From: JABDII01 sp963815325
GTDB lineage: Bacteria; Gemmatimonadota; Gemmatimonadetes; Gemmatimonadales; GWC2-71-9
NCBI GenBank assembly: GCA_963815325.1
Contig: CAWFGG010000002.1
Location: forward strand, 434,001 to 498,000
Reading direction: 5' to 3'
Length of the DNA stretch: 64,000 nucleotides
Shown here: positions 63,462-64,000 of the stretch, in pieces
Numbering within the stretch: position 1 is the first letter of the stretch
Layout of the letters: each line of letters starts with the position of its first letter
The notes under the pieces: model-generated
What the model was told of the DNA's origin: nothing
Databases searched by the model: none
What the model saw: only the letters and a program-made list of their open reading frames with translations
Made by a program: the position numbers and the translations under genes

Positions 63462-64000
63462 AGAAGAGCTTCACGCCTATCTCGACCAAGCCCTGAGCCG
63501 GTCGCAGTGCGTCGAGATCGAGAGCCACCTCGCCTCGTGCCCCGCGTGCCGCCAGGCTCGCGACGGCATTGCAGCCCTCAGAGACCGGACGACCGCCCTT
63601 CTGGCCGCGCTCGCTCCGCCCCGCCGCATCAAGCCTGCATTCGACGACCTCCGGGCCCAGGCCAAGGCCCGGGTCCTGGAAAGGCGCCGGATCGTTCGCG
63701 CTGTCGGGTGGGCCGCCAGCATTTCCTTGGCCCTGGGACTTGGCTGGATCGCCAACTCGTGGATAGGCGCGGGTTCGCCCCCGACGGTGGCCGTGGCCCC
63801 GTTGCCCACAGCGCGGGTGGCCATGCCCGAGTCGCTTCCGGCCTCCCAGGTCGAGGTGCCTGACCGGGAATCTCAGACTCAGGTGGCCTCCGAGCCCCGT
63901 CGCATTCCCGCGCCGACTCGGGAGCCCGAGCCGAGGACGCCCGACACCAGCCTCGCGCCGGTGACCGACCGATTCCAATCCGTCGCGGAGGGCATTCCGA
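63445..64000 (+). CDS. Anti-sigma factor with zinc-finger (zf-HC2), 3' end missing
   Basis: The open frame runs 185 codons from ATG 63445 to the window edge without a stop. MRHIPEEELHAYLDQALSRS begins the ZAS domain; H28, C32 and C35 form H-x3-C-x2-C. A span follows at about 88-107 (RAVGWAASISLALGLGWIAN), then a Pro/Thr-rich extracytoplasmic region. It should bind and inhibit the sigma factor encoded just before. Confidence 0.88.
   Translation, partial: MRHIPEEELHAYLDQALSRSQCVEIESHLASCPACRQARDGIAALRDRTTALLAALAPPRRIKPAFDDLRAQAKARVLERRRIVRAVGWAASISLALGLGWIANSWIGAGSPPTVAVAPLPTARVAMPESLPASQVEVPDRESQTQVASEPRRIPAPTREPEPRTPDTSLAPVTDRFQSVAEGIP

Overview
The window is GC-rich bacterial chromosome, packed with short gaps and many 1-4 base ATGA/GTGA/TAATG overlaps between neighbouring genes. 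It has no mobile element, phage or CRISPR array. The gene content points to Gemmatimonadota or a close relative: a Ser/Thr kinase fused to a TolB-like domain and TPRs, two TonB genes around an ExbB-ExbD-ExbD set, a bacterial ceramide operon, frequent GTG starts, and several small proteins of no recognised family. The assignment is inferred from content, not from a marker-gene tree.

Layout. (1) 1-10353, minus: nucleotide-sugar genes for surface polysaccharide (gmd, rmd, wbpD/E/B/A-like, ugd start), with carB and murB embedded in the same run. (2) 10373-13785: rpmB on plus, convergent with the rpmJ-rpsM-rpsK-rpsD-rpoA-rplQ operon, which has a recognisable promoter. (3) 13792-18829, minus: an exported small protein, pyrF, pyrD, a TPR lipoprotein, a peptidoglycan amidase and smpB, then tRNA-Leu(CAG) on plus. 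(4) 19119-28194: MoeB-rhodanese, an Rrf2/IscR-type regulator with a palindromic operator, fumC, a cupin, a YbhN/deacetylase/glycosyltransferase run, a metallo-beta-lactamase-fold hydrolase, thioredoxin reductase and an unknown Rossmann protein. (5) 28231-37721, minus: Ser/Thr kinase, two frameshifted genes (dienelactone hydrolase-like and YfcC-like), a PHP phosphoesterase, two small unknowns, and E2/E1beta/E1alpha of a 2-oxoacid dehydrogenase. (6) 37891-40306, minus: a small unknown, a heptad-repeat hairpin, inositol-phosphate synthase and a CDP-alcohol phosphatidyltransferase. (7) 40395-47527: a peptidoglycan-salvage group (namZ, nagZ, AmiE-like hydrolase, Na+ symporter, amino-sugar kinase) interrupted by an A-type Fe-S carrier. 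(8) 47586-56178, minus: TonB/ExbB/ExbD genes, histidine kinase-response regulator-histidine kinase, peroxiredoxin and superoxide dismutase, then tRNA-Ala(TGC). (9) 56735-60920, plus: serine palmitoyltransferase, GNAT-type ceramide synthase, ceramide reductase and a PAP2 membrane enzyme. (10) 60948-64000: cupredoxin and cytochrome c lipoproteins, a CRP-like palindrome, a Cys-rich protein, and an ECF sigma/anti-sigma pair cut by the window end.

The most interesting reading joins regions 6 and 9. One stretch of chromosome encodes a complete minimal ceramide pathway ending in a PAP2-family membrane enzyme, and 17 kb away the genes to make inositol phosphate and attach it to a CDP-lipid. A testable hypothesis is that this bacterium makes inositol-phosphate-headed sphingolipids. 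The peptidoglycan-salvage group matches the gene content of the Bacillus ybb (murNAc) cluster but uses a sodium symporter and a kinase instead of a PTS. Three single-base frameshifts cluster within 1.4 kb (31038-32410), which marks either real decay or local assembly error.
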